Below are positions 1 through 8,752 of a stretch of DNA of 23,484 bases, in pieces (position 1 is the stretch's first letter; the number at the start of each line of letters is the position of its first letter). Under the pieces are notes generated by a model. That model saw only the letters and a list, made by a program, of their open reading frames with translations, was not told the origin of the DNA and made no database searches. The DNA comes from CBDULQ01 sp965368115 (GTDB lineage Bacteria > Pseudomonadota > Gammaproteobacteria > SZUA-229). The DNA is taken from contig CBDULQ010000024.1 in assembly GCA_965368115.1 (NCBI GenBank), positions 1-23,484 of the forward strand, written 5' to 3'. Made by a program: the position numbers and the translations under genes.

Positions 1-1
1 C

Positions 2-535
2 ACCACCGGACAGGTCAACCCCTGGGGCTTCTGGGTCTGGCTGCATGTACTGGTCGGCATCACCTGGATCGGCCTGCTCTACTACTTCAACTTCGTTCAG
101 GTGCCGGCTGTCGCCAAAGCACTGGGTGAAAAAGACAGCGGCGGCCCCGGCCCTGCTGCCATCAATAAATATGTCGCACCCAGTGCATTGCTGTGGTTCC
201 GCTGGGCTGCCGTCGCCACCTGGCTGACCGGCGCACTGGCGCTGGAAGCCATGCACACCGCTGACGGCTCCGGCGTGGTCGCCGCTTTCACCTTTGCTGA
301 AGGTTACGCCATCATCGGTACCGGCGCCTGGCTGGGCACCATCATGTTGTTCAACGTATGGGTGCTGATCTGGCCGAACCAGAAGAAAATTCTGGGCCTG
401 GACGGTAAAGAGCATAGCCCGGAAGCCATCGCCGGTGCGAAGAACGTTGCACTGCTGGCATCGCGTACCAACACGCTGCTGTCGATTCCGATGATTCTGG
501 CCATGACTGCACAGGCACATAGCCTGCCTTTCTAA
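2..535 (+). CDS. PuuD/DUF989-like multi-pass membrane protein, 3' part only
   Basis: The open frame runs in from the left edge, so the start is outside the window; 177 codons are visible. About four hydrophobic segments can be read: one around WLHVLVGITWIGLLYYFNF near the window start, one around RWAAVATWLTGALALEA, one around GYAIIGTGAWLGTIMLFNVW, and a C-terminal one around LLSIPMILAMTAQAH. The pattern H-x4-G-x2-WIG-x2-YYFNF-x-Q-x-P and the later FNVWVLIWPNQKKILG stretch resemble the membrane domain of PuuD-type urate hydroxylases (DUF989). Many proteobacteria have stand-alone copies that lack the cytochrome c domain of true PuuD. This copy ends right after the last membrane segment with no CXXCH motif, so urate oxidation should not be assumed. 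A strong terminator follows the stop codon, so it is the last gene of its transcript. Confidence 0.55.
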   Translation, partial: TTGQVNPWGFWVWLHVLVGITWIGLLYYFNFVQVPAVAKALGEKDSGGPGPAAINKYVAPSALLWFRWAAVATWLTGALALEAMHTADGSGVVAAFTFAEGYAIIGTGAWLGTIMLFNVWVLIWPNQKKILGLDGKEHSPEAIAGAKNVALLASRTNTLLSIPMILAMTAQAHSLPF

Positions 536-552
536 AACTGGCTAAAACTCCG

Positions 553-589
553 AAAAAAAGCGGCAAGCTTCGGCTAGCCGCTTTTTTTT
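553..589 (+). terminator. Rho-independent terminator with UUCG tetraloop
   Basis: An A-run, the stem GCGGC-A-AGC, the tetraloop TTCG, then GCT-A-GCCGC and eight T residues. The arms pair fully apart from one A/A mismatch. It lies 17 bp after the stop of the PuuD-like gene. The A-run on the 5' side mirrors the T-run, so it could also stop transcription from the opposite strand. Confidence 0.92.
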
Positions 590-687
590 GCTACACATTT
601 CCACTCATCTTCAACTATTCTTTTAATTATCCTTTCTTAACCATTACGCGCCACACCCGGTCAGTTCAGAAAAAGGGATAGCGACTC

Positions 688-1566
688 ATGGGGAATCCGT
701 TCCGGACAGCATACCAGGCACCCGCAAAGGCATGGTGGACAAGCCTTGGCATATTGCTGATTGTAACGGCGATCATACTCACCACTGCAGTACAGGCCGG
801 CCGTAAAGTCGTGTATCGCGTTGGCGTGGTACCGCAATTCGAAATTCGTAAAATTCACGATGCCTGGGAGCCCCTGTTACAGGAACTCGAAAAACGGACA
901 GGCTATCGATTCGATCTACAGGGATCGAAGTCCATTGGTGAATTCGAAAAACAGTTCCTGGCCGGTCAGTTTGATCTGGCTTACATGAATCCCTATCACC
1001 TGATCATGGCCAACAAAGCCCAGGGCTATCAACCCATACTGCGCGATCTGGGCAAAAAACTTCAGGGTGTACTTGTCGTCGCTAACGACAGCAACATCAC
1101 CGACATCGGCCAGCTTAGCGATCAGAGGATTGCGTTTCCCTCACCCAATGCACTAGGCGCATCGCTATTGATGCGCGCAGAACTGCACGACCAGTTTGGA
1201 CTCGCATTCGAACCCCTGTATGTAAAGACCCACGACTCCGTTTACCTGAACACCGTACTCGGCCAGACTGCAGCCGGTGGTGGCATCGAAAAAACCCTGC
1301 AGGCGCAAAACACACAAATACGCGCCAGACTCCGGGTGATTCATAAAACACAACAGGTTAACGCTCATCCGATTGCCGTACACCCTCGACTGCCGGACGA
1401 TGTAATACACACGGTGACCCGGGCTTTTATCGAATTAAGCCATACACCAGGCGGACGCAAACTGCTAAGTGAAATCCCGATTGAAAACATCGGCACCGCG
1501 CAAATAAGCGATTATGCCGATTTGTCAGCCATGCGCCTGGAGCGTTTCTATCAGCCCGCACCATGA
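688..1566 (+). CDS. PhnD-type periplasmic substrate-binding protein, probable sensor subunit
   Basis: This 292-residue protein has a membrane/export segment at about residues 19-37 (LGILLIVTAIILTTAVQA), with a possible signal peptidase site after VQA. A two-lobed binding fold follows. Family features are VYRVGVVPQF near the mature N-terminus, the lobe sequence FDLAYMNPYHLIMA, VLVVANDSNITDIGQL, and IAFPSPNALGASLLMRAEL. These match the phosphate/phosphite/phosphonate-binding (PhnD) superfamily. The start is supported by AAAAAGGGA about 10 bp upstream. No ABC permease or ATPase gene is adjacent. Instead the stop codon overlaps the start of a hybrid histidine kinase (ATGA). From this I infer that the protein presents a ligand to the kinase, as TorT does to TorS, rather than feeding a transporter. 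The ligand cannot be read from sequence; phosphonate is only one option. Confidence 0.8.
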   Translation: MGNPFRTAYQAPAKAWWTSLGILLIVTAIILTTAVQAGRKVVYRVGVVPQFEIRKIHDAWEPLLQELEKRTGYRFDLQGSKSIGEFEKQFLAGQFDLAYMNPYHLIMANKAQGYQPILRDLGKKLQGVLVVANDSNITDIGQLSDQRIAFPSPNALGASLLMRAELHDQFGLAFEPLYVKTHDSVYLNTVLGQTAAGGGIEKTLQAQNTQIRARLRVIHKTQQVNAHPIAVHPRLPDDVIHTVTRAFIELSHTPGGRKLLSEIPIENIGTAQISDYADLSAMRLERFYQPAP

Positions 1567-4199
1567 ACCTGAATATCTACACCAAGCTACTGCTTCCTTC
1601 GTTGCTCGCGTTCATCGTGTTTACTCTGGGCATGCATTTCATCTGGGCGCCGAACCACATCGACAATCAGAAACAGCAGTATCTACACAACCAGCGTGAC
1701 GCGGCCGTCACCATGGCCCCGGAAGTCGTACGCAGTTTACTGGCTTACGATTTTGCCACTCTCTATGCCTTTCTCGATGAACAGAAACTACGTCATCAGA
1801 ACCAATGGCTGGCGATCGATGTATTCGACGAAAACAATAAGCGTCTCTACCCTTTAACCGAACATATATCGACCGATATCGACGAAGGCCTGTTACTCAA
1901 GCAACCGATCTACCATGAAAGCACCTATATCGGCCTGCTGCAGATCACCCTCAACTGGAAAGAACAGTTACAGGCGGTTCGCCATGATGTGGCACAGGTT
2001 GAATTCGGCCTGCTCGCCCTGTTTATGTTTTTCATTGCATCCAGTTTTATCGCCAACGTCGTTTTCGTCAACCGACCGCTGGACCGGCTGACCATCGCGG
2101 CCAGAAAACTTGCCGATGGCGAATTCAACGGCGGCCTGCCTGTTACCAGTACCGACGAGATCGGCCAGCTCACACGGTCTTTCGACAAAATGCGCACCGC
2201 ACTGGGCAATGCCATGCACTCACTGGAAGCCAGTGAAGCTCGGCAACGCGCCGTAATCACCAACATGAGCGAAGCCGTCATCACCATCACGCCAAAAGGC
2301 ATCATAGAAGATTTTAATCCGGCGGCGGAAAAAATATTCGGCTATGGCGCGAAGGAAATGATCGGCAGAAATATCAAAATACTCATGCAGGAGGATCATC
2401 ACGATCATCATGATCAGTATCTGGCCGATTATATGCGCACCGGCAAGCAAAACATTCTGATGCGTGAGCGGGAACTGGTCGCACGACATAAGAATGGTCG
2501 TCCGATCGAGATCACCCTCAACGTCAGCGAAATCAAGAATGAAGACCATCACCTTTTTTGCGGTGTTATTCGCGATATTTCCGCACGCAAACAATATGAA
2601 TCCGCATTGAAAAAAGCCAAGGAACAGGCGGAAGATGCATCACGCGCCAAGTCCCAGTTCCTCGCCAACATGAGTCATGAGATTCGCACACCAATGAACG
2701 GCGTGCTGGGCATGGCCCAGCTCCTGGCTGATACCGAATTGAAAGAAGACCAGAAAGAATACCTCGGTGTCATTATGAACTCAGGCAATATGCTGCTTAG
2801 TATCATCAATGACATTCTGGATTTTTCAAAAATCGAAGCCGGAAAAATGGAGCTCGAAGAAGCCCCTTTCAATCTGGAGCAAATGGCCTACTCGATCACC
2901 CAGATGCTGTCGCCCAAAGCTGAAGAAAAAGGCATCGAAGCCTTATTCAATTTTTCCGGTAACTGCCCACGCCATGTTATCGGTGACGTGGGACGACTAC
3001 GCCAGGTACTGGTCAATCTGTACGGCAATGCCATCAAGTTCACCAACCAGGGACACGTGGTACTCGATGTACGTAGCGAAGATGTCAGCGACGGCGAAGT
3101 CGTGTTGAAGATCAGCGTGCAGGATACCGGTATCGGCATCAATGAGGACGATCAGCGAAAATTATTCAGCTCGTTTTCGCAGGCGGATGCGTCGACAACG
3201 CGAAGGTTCGGAGGCACCGGACTGGGACTGGCCATCAGCAAACAACTGGTGGAACTCATGGGCGGCACCATCGAGGTATCATCAACCTCCGACCAGGGTT
3301 CGACGTTTACCGTAACACTCAGGCTGCATCTGGCCGAAACAGCGGCAGAACCGGAAACAGCCATCGACCTGCAAGGCACCCATGCCCTGATTGTCGACGA
3401 CAACCCGAACCACCTGAAAATTCTCGAACAACAGTTATTGCTCTCCGGTATGCAGGTGGATGCGGCGGAATCGGCACAACGTGCCCTGGATATACTGCAT
3501 GCTCATCCGAACACATTCGACGTGCTGATCATCGACCATCGCATGCCGAATGTAGACGGCGAACAACTCGGCCGCTCGGTCATGCAGGATGATCGCTTCG
3601 ACAACTTGCCACTGGTCCTGATCACATCCAATAGCGGCAAAAAGAACGCACGTTATTTCAAAAGTATCGGTTTCGCTGAATATCTGACCAAACCGATTCA
3701 GCGCGAAATGCTGGCCCAGGTCATGCACCGCGTGATTGCCGATGCCCAGCAGCCGGACACGCCATCCACCCCGCCGACCAGGGTGGAAAATCCATCCGAC
3801 GTCATGCCGCAAGCCCGCTTGTTGCTGGTGGAGGACGATAAGACCAACCAGCTGGTGGCGCGCGGCATTCTCGGCAACCTGGGCTATCAGCCTGACCTGG
3901 CCAATGACGGCGAACAGGCCTGTCGCATGGTCTCCGAGCAGTCTTACGACCTGATCCTGATGGACTGCCGCATGCCCAACATGGATGGCTATGAAGCCTC
4001 GCGCACCATCCGCGCCATGGATGACAATCCGAACCGCAATATTCCCATCATCGCACTCACCGCTAATATTCAGGAGTCCGACCAGGAGCAATGCCTGGCC
4101 TCCGGCATGAACGATTTTCTGGGCAAACCCTTCGAAATCGATGATCTCAGGCAGAAGCTGCTGCAATGGCTTTCCGAGCCCGCCGGTGAAGAAGCCTGA
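1563..4199 (+). CDS. Hybrid sensor histidine kinase, HAMP-PAS-HisKA-HATPase-REC-REC
   Basis: This 878-residue inner-membrane kinase has TM1 at about 9-29, a periplasmic domain of about 115 residues, and TM2 at about 148-170. HAMP follows at about 171-222 and a PAS domain at about 228-342. The HisKA H-box SHEIRTP carries phospho-acceptor H372. The ATPase domain has N489 in the N-box, DTGIGI at 521-526 and GGTGLGL from 550. Two receiver domains follow: REC1 at about 606-725 (DD at 612-613, D658, K710) and REC2 at about 752-872 (D758/D759, D801, K855). All catalytic and phospho-acceptor residues are present. There is no C-terminal Hpt domain, so phosphate must leave through a separate Hpt protein or the kinase must signal otherwise. 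The ATG overlaps the stop of the PhnD-like gene, a sign of translational coupling. The layout resembles TorS/BarA-class kinases; the stimulus is unknown. Confidence 0.93.
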   Translation: MNLNIYTKLLLPSLLAFIVFTLGMHFIWAPNHIDNQKQQYLHNQRDAAVTMAPEVVRSLLAYDFATLYAFLDEQKLRHQNQWLAIDVFDENNKRLYPLTEHISTDIDEGLLLKQPIYHESTYIGLLQITLNWKEQLQAVRHDVAQVEFGLLALFMFFIASSFIANVVFVNRPLDRLTIAARKLADGEFNGGLPVTSTDEIGQLTRSFDKMRTALGNAMHSLEASEARQRAVITNMSEAVITITPKGIIEDFNPAAEKIFGYGAKEMIGRNIKILMQEDHHDHHDQYLADYMRTGKQNILMRERELVARHKNGRPIEITLNVSEIKNEDHHLFCGVIRDISARKQYESALKKAKEQAEDASRAKSQFLANMSHEIRTPMNGVLGMAQLLADTELKEDQKEYLGVIMNSGNMLLSIINDILDFSKIEAGKMELEEAPFNLEQMAYSITQMLSPKAEEKGIEALFNFSGNCPRHVIGDVGRLRQVLVNLYGNAIKFTNQGHVVLDVRSEDVSDGEVVLKISVQDTGIGINEDDQRKLFSSFSQADASTTRRFGGTGLGLAISKQLVELMGGTIEVSSTSDQGSTFTVTLRLHLAETAAEPETAIDLQGTHALIVDDNPNHLKILEQQLLLSGMQVDAAESAQRALDILHAHPNTFDVLIIDHRMPNVDGEQLGRSVMQDDRFDNLPLVLITSNSGKKNARYFKSIGFAEYLTKPIQREMLAQVMHRVIADAQQPDTPSTPPTRVENPSDVMPQARLLLVEDDKTNQLVARGILGNLGYQPDLANDGEQACRMVSEQSYDLILMDCRMPNMDGYEASRTIRAMDDNPNRNIPIIALTANIQESDQEQCLASGMNDFLGKPFEIDDLRQKLLQWLSEPAGEEA

Positions 4200-4250
4200 A
4201 TATCCCCTGAAACCCCGTTAGCACGGGCCCCCTGACTGTATCGAGCTGGT

Positions 4251-4278
4251 TTGATTTAGTGCCTGTAGCCGGTATAAT
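4251..4278 (+). promoter_or_regulatory. Probable sigma-70 promoter ahead of argD
   Basis: TTGATT at 4251-4256, a 16-bp spacer, and a perfect TATAAT at 4273-4278. The predicted transcription start is near 4285, about 70 bp before the argD start. No convincing ArgR box (paired TGAAT/ATTCA half-sites) overlaps it; a lone ATTCA lies at 4285-4289. Confidence 0.6.
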
Positions 4279-4288
4279 CGGGCGATTC

Positions 4289-4313
4289 ACGGCAGCCTGG
4301 GACTGCCGTTTTT
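4289..4313 (+). terminator. Hairpin with T-run between the kinase gene and argD
   Basis: ACGGCAG pairs with CTGCCGT (7 bp) around the loop CCTGGGA. Five T residues follow, then GC and a second T-run. It probably ends the PhnD-like/kinase transcript. It also lies only about 4 bp after the predicted start of the argD transcript, so in that RNA it would be a 5'-end hairpin, not a working terminator. Confidence 0.7.
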
Positions 4314-4354
4314 GCTTTTTATTCCTCCAGCTAATCTAAAACGGGCTTGCACAG

Positions 4355-5542
4355 ATGCCAGGATCGGAACACCTGATGACTACCTATTCACCCATGCCAG
4401 TTTGCTTCGAACAAGGCGAGGGCGCGATCCTGCGCGACGACCAGGGTAATGAGTATCTGGACGCCCTGTGCGGCATCGCGGTCTGCGGTCTCGGCCACGC
4501 CCACCCGGCCGTCACCCGCGCCATCAGCCACCAGGCGGGACAGCTGCTGCACACGTCCAATCTGTATTGCATCAAGCGCCAGCAGGAACTGGCCGACCGC
4601 CTGTACCGTATTTCCGGCATGGACCGGGTGTTCTTTTCCAACTCAGGCGCCGAAGCCAATGAAGCGGCCATCAAGCTGGCTCGCCTGTATGGTCACCAGA
4701 AAGGCATCGACGCACCACAGATCGTCGTCGCCGAAGGCAGTTTTCACGGTCGCACCCTGGCCACCCTGTCGGCCACCGGCAACGCAAAAATTCAGGCCGG
4801 CTTCGAACCCCTGGTCAGCGGATTCATTCGTGTGCCCTACAACGACCTGGCCGCCATCGAAGCGTTGGTCGACAGTCATCCGAACATCGTCGCCGTGCTC
4901 ATCGAACCGGTACAGGGTGAAGGCGGCATCAATATGCTGGATACGGATTTCCTCGATCGACTGCGTGCCCTGTGCGACAAGCAGGACTGGCTACTAATGC
5001 TGGACGAAATCCAGACCGGCATGGCGCGCACCGGTCGCTGGTTTGCATTCCAGCACAGTCACATGCAACCGGACGTCATGTCTCTGGCCAAGGGCCTGGG
5101 CAACGGCGTTCCCATCGGTGCCTGCCTGGCGCGCGGAAAAGCGGCGGACGTGTTCAAGCCCGGCAACCACGGTTCCACTTTCGGCGGCAATCCCCTGTCC
5201 TGTGCGACAGCGGCTGCGGTCATCGACAGCATCGAAGCGGATCAACTGGTGGAACGTGCCGCCACACTCGGCGAACAGTTGTTGCACGACTTTCGCCAGG
5301 CGCTGGCCGGTGTCGATGGCGTGACCGATATTCGTGGCCAGGGTTTGATGATCGGTATCGAACTCGACCGCGACTGTGCTGAACTCATGCAACAGGCGCT
5401 GGCGCGCGGACTGCTGATCAATGTCACCGCGGGTCGCGTGATTCGTCTGTTGCCGCCGCTGATCATCAGCGACAGCCAGGCCGAACAGATTGTCAGCACC
5501 GTCAGTGAACTGATTACAGCGTTTCTGGATGCTGCGCATTGA
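4355..5542 (+). CDS. argD: Acetylornithine aminotransferase
   Basis: A class-III PLP aminotransferase of 395 residues, the usual length. It catalyses the N-acetylornithine/2-oxoglutarate transamination of arginine synthesis and often the related succinyl-diaminopimelate step of lysine synthesis. It acts in the cytoplasm. Visible signatures are NSGAEANEAAIKLAR (95-110) for phosphate and PLP binding, FHGRTLATLSATG (130-142), the acidic pair in LMLDEIQTGMARTG (214-227), and the Schiff-base lysine K246 in SLAKGLGNGVPIGA. I use the ATG at 4355 because SEHLM ahead of TTY resembles the N-terminus I expect for this family. An internal ATG at 4376 has a comparable weak purine stretch upstream and is the alternative. 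argF follows 37 bp downstream, which supports an arginine operon. Confidence 0.93.
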   Translation: MPGSEHLMTTYSPMPVCFEQGEGAILRDDQGNEYLDALCGIAVCGLGHAHPAVTRAISHQAGQLLHTSNLYCIKRQQELADRLYRISGMDRVFFSNSGAEANEAAIKLARLYGHQKGIDAPQIVVAEGSFHGRTLATLSATGNAKIQAGFEPLVSGFIRVPYNDLAAIEALVDSHPNIVAVLIEPVQGEGGINMLDTDFLDRLRALCDKQDWLLMLDEIQTGMARTGRWFAFQHSHMQPDVMSLAKGLGNGVPIGACLARGKAADVFKPGNHGSTFGGNPLSCATAAAVIDSIEADQLVERAATLGEQLLHDFRQALAGVDGVTDIRGQGLMIGIELDRDCAELMQQALARGLLINVTAGRVIRLLPPLIISDSQAEQIVSTVSELITAFLDAAH

Positions 5543-5579
5543 TCATGCATCCACTCATTCATCACAACAGGAGCCGCCC

Positions 5580-6491
5580 ATGTCAACACGGCACTTCCTG
5601 AGCTTACTCGATCTCACCCCCGAAGAACTGATCCAATTACTGAAGCGTGCGATTGCGCTCAAGGCCATGCACCATGCCGGCGAAATTCACGAGCCGCTGA
5701 AGAACAAGGTACTGGCGATGATTTTCGAAAAGTCATCCACTCGTACCCGAGTGTCCTTCGAAGCGGGCATGGCCCAGCTCGGCGGCCAGGCCATGTTTCT
5801 GTCCCCGCGCGACACTCAGCTGGGCCGCGGCGAGCCTATCGAAGACACCGCTCGCGTGCTGTCCAGCATGGTTGATATCATCATGGTGCGTACCTTCGAA
5901 CATGAAAAACTGGAACTACTGGCGGCCCATTCCCGAGTGCCGGTCATCAACGGCCTCACCGACTGGGTACACCCCTGCCAGCTACTGGCCGACATGCAGA
6001 CCTGGATGGAACATCGGGGCGATATTGCCGGCCGCACCTTCACCTATATCGGCGACGGCAACAACATGTGTCACTCCTACATCAATGCCGCTCGCCAGCT
6101 CGATTTCCATTTGCGCATCGCCTGCCCGGAAGGCTATGACCCGGACCCGGAACTGATCGAAATCGCCGGCAATCGGGTCACACTGCTGCGCGATCCGCGC
6201 GAAGCCTGTGAAGGCACCGACCTGGTGGTCACCGATGTCTGGGCCAGTATGGGACAGGAGCGCGAACAGCAACAACGCGAGCGCGCCTTCGCCGGTTACC
6301 AGGTCGACCTGGAGATGATGAAACTGGCGGCCAGCGATGCGCTGTTCATGCACTGCCTGCCGGCCCACCGTGGCGAGGAGGTGAGTGCCGAGGTCATCGA
6401 CGGTGCGCAAAGCGTGGTCTGGGACGAGGCTGAAAACCGTCTGCATGCGCAGAAGGCCCTGCTCGAATTCATGCTCACCAAAGCGCGCTGA
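5580..6491 (+). CDS. argF: Ornithine carbamoyltransferase, anabolic
   Basis: This 303-residue enzyme makes citrulline from ornithine and carbamoyl phosphate in the cytoplasm. It has the carbamoyl-phosphate site STRTR (53-57), HPCQ (131-134), the ornithine-side DVWASMGQE (219-227) and the catalytic HCLP (258-261) followed by AHRGEEVS. The frame is open further upstream, but the ATG at 5580 has a good AGGAG (5569-5573) 6 bp before it and gives the normal N-terminus (STRHFLSLLDL), so I start there. It lies 37 bp after argD and 26 bp before lptD, all on one strand, so read-through into the LPS-export genes is possible. Confidence 0.95.
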   Translation: MSTRHFLSLLDLTPEELIQLLKRAIALKAMHHAGEIHEPLKNKVLAMIFEKSSTRTRVSFEAGMAQLGGQAMFLSPRDTQLGRGEPIEDTARVLSSMVDIIMVRTFEHEKLELLAAHSRVPVINGLTDWVHPCQLLADMQTWMEHRGDIAGRTFTYIGDGNNMCHSYINAARQLDFHLRIACPEGYDPDPELIEIAGNRVTLLRDPREACEGTDLVVTDVWASMGQEREQQQRERAFAGYQVDLEMMKLAASDALFMHCLPAHRGEEVSAEVIDGAQSVVWDEAENRLHAQKALLEFMLTKAR

Positions 6492-6517
6492 GGCAGGCGC
6501 AGAGGCTGACCAGGGTC

Positions 6518-8749
6518 GTGACAAAACATCAGCCCGGCTTGCTTCTGTTCTGTCTCGCGCTCTGCGCGACCCCAGCTCATGCGGCAACCGATGCCGACAG
6601 CAATCAGCAATGGCTGCTGTGCCCGACACCGACAGCAGACCTGTACCAGACGCCGCCGGATTTTCCACCCGACGCCCGTGACGATACCCGTATCAGTGCC
6701 AGCCAGGTGGAAAATACCAGCGGCGACGTCACCACCTTCAACGGCGACGTCATCATCGAACAGCATCGACTGCGGCTGCATGCCGACCAGGCCGTCTACA
6801 ACCGCGATTCGCAACAGCTCGACCTGCTCGGCCACATCCAGCTCGACCGGGACGGACTCAGTCTGAAAGCCAGCGACGGCCAGATCAACCTGGACGATCG
6901 CAGCGGCTATTTCAACAGCACGCGTTTTTATTTACCGGACGCCCATTTCTTCGGCCAGTCGCCGCGCATCAGTATCGCAGCGGAACAGCAGACCAGTCTG
7001 CTGGAATCGCGCTTCAGCAGTTGCCCCGGCGATGCCCCGGACTGGCACCTGGACACCGACAGCCTGGTGCTCGATCAGCAACAGCAGCTGGGTACGGCGC
7101 GCAATGCAGTTCTCTGGTTCAAGAGCGTTCCCCTGTTCTACACGCCCTACATCAGTTTCCCGCTGGGCGAACAACGTCGTTCCGGTTTTCTGATGCCCGG
7201 TTTCGGCACCTCCAACAGTCGCGGATTCGAGTTATCGGTCCCCTGGTACTGGAATATCGCACCGAACCAGGATGCGGTGCTGACGCCGACATACATGCGC
7301 AAACGCGGCACGCTACTGGGCGTGGACTATCGCTTTCTCACCCACAGTAGCCAGGGCAACATGGAAGTCGAATACCTGAACCGGGATCGTGAGCTGGATA
7401 TGGAGCGTTACCTGATCCGCTATTCACAGCTGACTCGCTGGAATAACGGCCAGCTGGATATCATTGCCAACGACGCATCCGATTCAAATTACCTGACCGA
7501 CATGAGCACCAACATCGCAGTGAGTAGTGTGACCCACCTGGAGCGACGCGCCACCGCACACCAGTACATGGGACCGTTTACCGTGATGCTCAGCGCCCAG
7601 GCGTATGAAACCCTCGATGAGCTGATCAGCATCGACAACCGCCCCTATCGCCGGTTGCCGCAGTTAACCCTGAACGGCAATGACGATTTCGGCGACAGCG
7701 ACCTGTTCTGGTCACTGGACAGTGAATGGGTCAACTTCAAACATGAAAGCGATAACCGTATTCAGGGCGACCGCTTCAGTGCCTATCCCAAACTGAGCTG
7801 GTCTCTGCAGGGCCACGCCTGGTTTATCAAGCCCGCTTTCGGCGTGCATTACACGCGCTACTCGGTCACCGATGCCAGTGATCAGCCACTGGATATCGAA
7901 GACCGCAGCCTGCCGATCAGCAGTCTGGACAGCGGCCTGTTCTTTGAGCGCCAGGCTGGCGAACACATGATTCAGACCCTGGAACCGCGCCTGTTCCTGT
8001 TGAACGTTCCCTACGAAGATCAGTCGAATATCCCGATATTCGACACCGGTGAAACCGAATTCAGCTTCAGCCAGCTGTTCCGCGACAACCGCTTTAGCGG
8101 CATCGACCGCATCGGCGACACCCGTCAACTGACACTGGGCCTGACCAGTCGTTTGCTGGATACTCGCGACGGCCGTGAACATATGAGCGTCAGCTTCGGC
8201 CAAATATATTACAATGGCGACCGCCGGGTTACGCTGGACAACAGCACCATAAGCACTAACCAGTCGGATGCGGTTGCCGAACTGAGTCTTCGCCTGGATA
8301 ACTGGTCGGCTAAATCCACCTTGCAGTGGGACCCAAGTGATCGGCAGATGGACAGGCGCAACATCCAGCTGCATTACGCAGCCGACGACAACCGTATCGT
8401 CAATCTGGCCTACCGTTTTAGACGGGACCCGTTGAATGCCGCCGACGACCTGGAACAGACCGATGTGTCATTCAGCTGGCCGATTGGGCAGCGTTACGCG
8501 CTGATGGGCCGCTGGAACTATTCGCTCACGGATGAAGACGATATCGCCAAATTACTTGGATTCGAATACGACTCCTGCTGCTGGACAGTTCGACTGGTTG
8601 CACAGGAATATTTAACCGACAATGCCGTTGAGCCCTACGACACGTCGATCATGTTACAACTTATATTCAAGGGCCTGGGTAGCGTGCATGGCAAAAAAGC
8701 CGGCAGGGCACTTGAAAACGCCATCCTGGGTTACGAATCGGATTATTGA
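6518..8749 (+). CDS. lptD: LPS-assembly outer-membrane protein LptD
   Basis: LptD forms the outer-membrane translocon with the lipoprotein LptE and inserts lipopolysaccharide into the outer leaflet. This 743-residue protein starts with GTG and has a signal peptide (residues 1 to about 22, cleavage after AHA). The periplasmic LptA/OstA-like jellyroll covers about 52-155, with repeated motifs such as ASQVENTSGDVTTFNGDV. The rest is a large beta-barrel rich in alternating aromatic strands. The four disulfide cysteines expected of LptD are present: C35 and C169 in the N-terminal part and the adjacent pair C687-C688 (DSCCW). The start is the least certain point: only a weak purine stretch precedes the GTG. 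surA begins 3 bp after the stop. Confidence 0.94.
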   Translation: MTKHQPGLLLFCLALCATPAHAATDADSNQQWLLCPTPTADLYQTPPDFPPDARDDTRISASQVENTSGDVTTFNGDVIIEQHRLRLHADQAVYNRDSQQLDLLGHIQLDRDGLSLKASDGQINLDDRSGYFNSTRFYLPDAHFFGQSPRISIAAEQQTSLLESRFSSCPGDAPDWHLDTDSLVLDQQQQLGTARNAVLWFKSVPLFYTPYISFPLGEQRRSGFLMPGFGTSNSRGFELSVPWYWNIAPNQDAVLTPTYMRKRGTLLGVDYRFLTHSSQGNMEVEYLNRDRELDMERYLIRYSQLTRWNNGQLDIIANDASDSNYLTDMSTNIAVSSVTHLERRATAHQYMGPFTVMLSAQAYETLDELISIDNRPYRRLPQLTLNGNDDFGDSDLFWSLDSEWVNFKHESDNRIQGDRFSAYPKLSWSLQGHAWFIKPAFGVHYTRYSVTDASDQPLDIEDRSLPISSLDSGLFFERQAGEHMIQTLEPRLFLLNVPYEDQSNIPIFDTGETEFSFSQLFRDNRFSGIDRIGDTRQLTLGLTSRLLDTRDGREHMSVSFGQIYYNGDRRVTLDNSTISTNQSDAVAELSLRLDNWSAKSTLQWDPSDRQMDRRNIQLHYAADDNRIVNLAYRFRRDPLNAADDLEQTDVSFSWPIGQRYALMGRWNYSLTDEDDIAKLLGFEYDSCCWTVRLVAQEYLTDNAVEPYDTSIMLQLIFKGLGSVHGKKAGRALENAILGYESDY

Positions 8750-8752
8750 ATC

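Noticed and set aside
2277..2592. PAS domain of the hybrid kinase as a FixL-type haem oxygen sensor
   Set aside because: The wording resembles FixL, but the position of the haem-binding histidine appears to be Asn (KQNILM), so haem binding is not supported.
3435..4166. Long open frame on the minus strand (243 codons) inside the hybrid kinase gene
   Set aside because: It lies fully inside well-supported receiver-domain coding sequence, has low-complexity His/Val/Gln-rich wording and no recognisable domain; a shadow frame.
688..4199. Complete phosphonate ABC transporter operon
   Set aside because: Only the binding-protein fold is present; no ATPase (Walker A/B) or permease gene lies next to it.
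4260..4354. ArgR operator in the argD leader
   Set aside because: Only a single ATTCA half-site is present; there is no paired TGAAT/ATTCA palindrome.
7712..8374. Minus-strand open frame of 220 codons inside lptD
   Set aside because: It is opposite the LptD barrel, shows no domain or ribosome site, and follows from the codon bias of the real gene.
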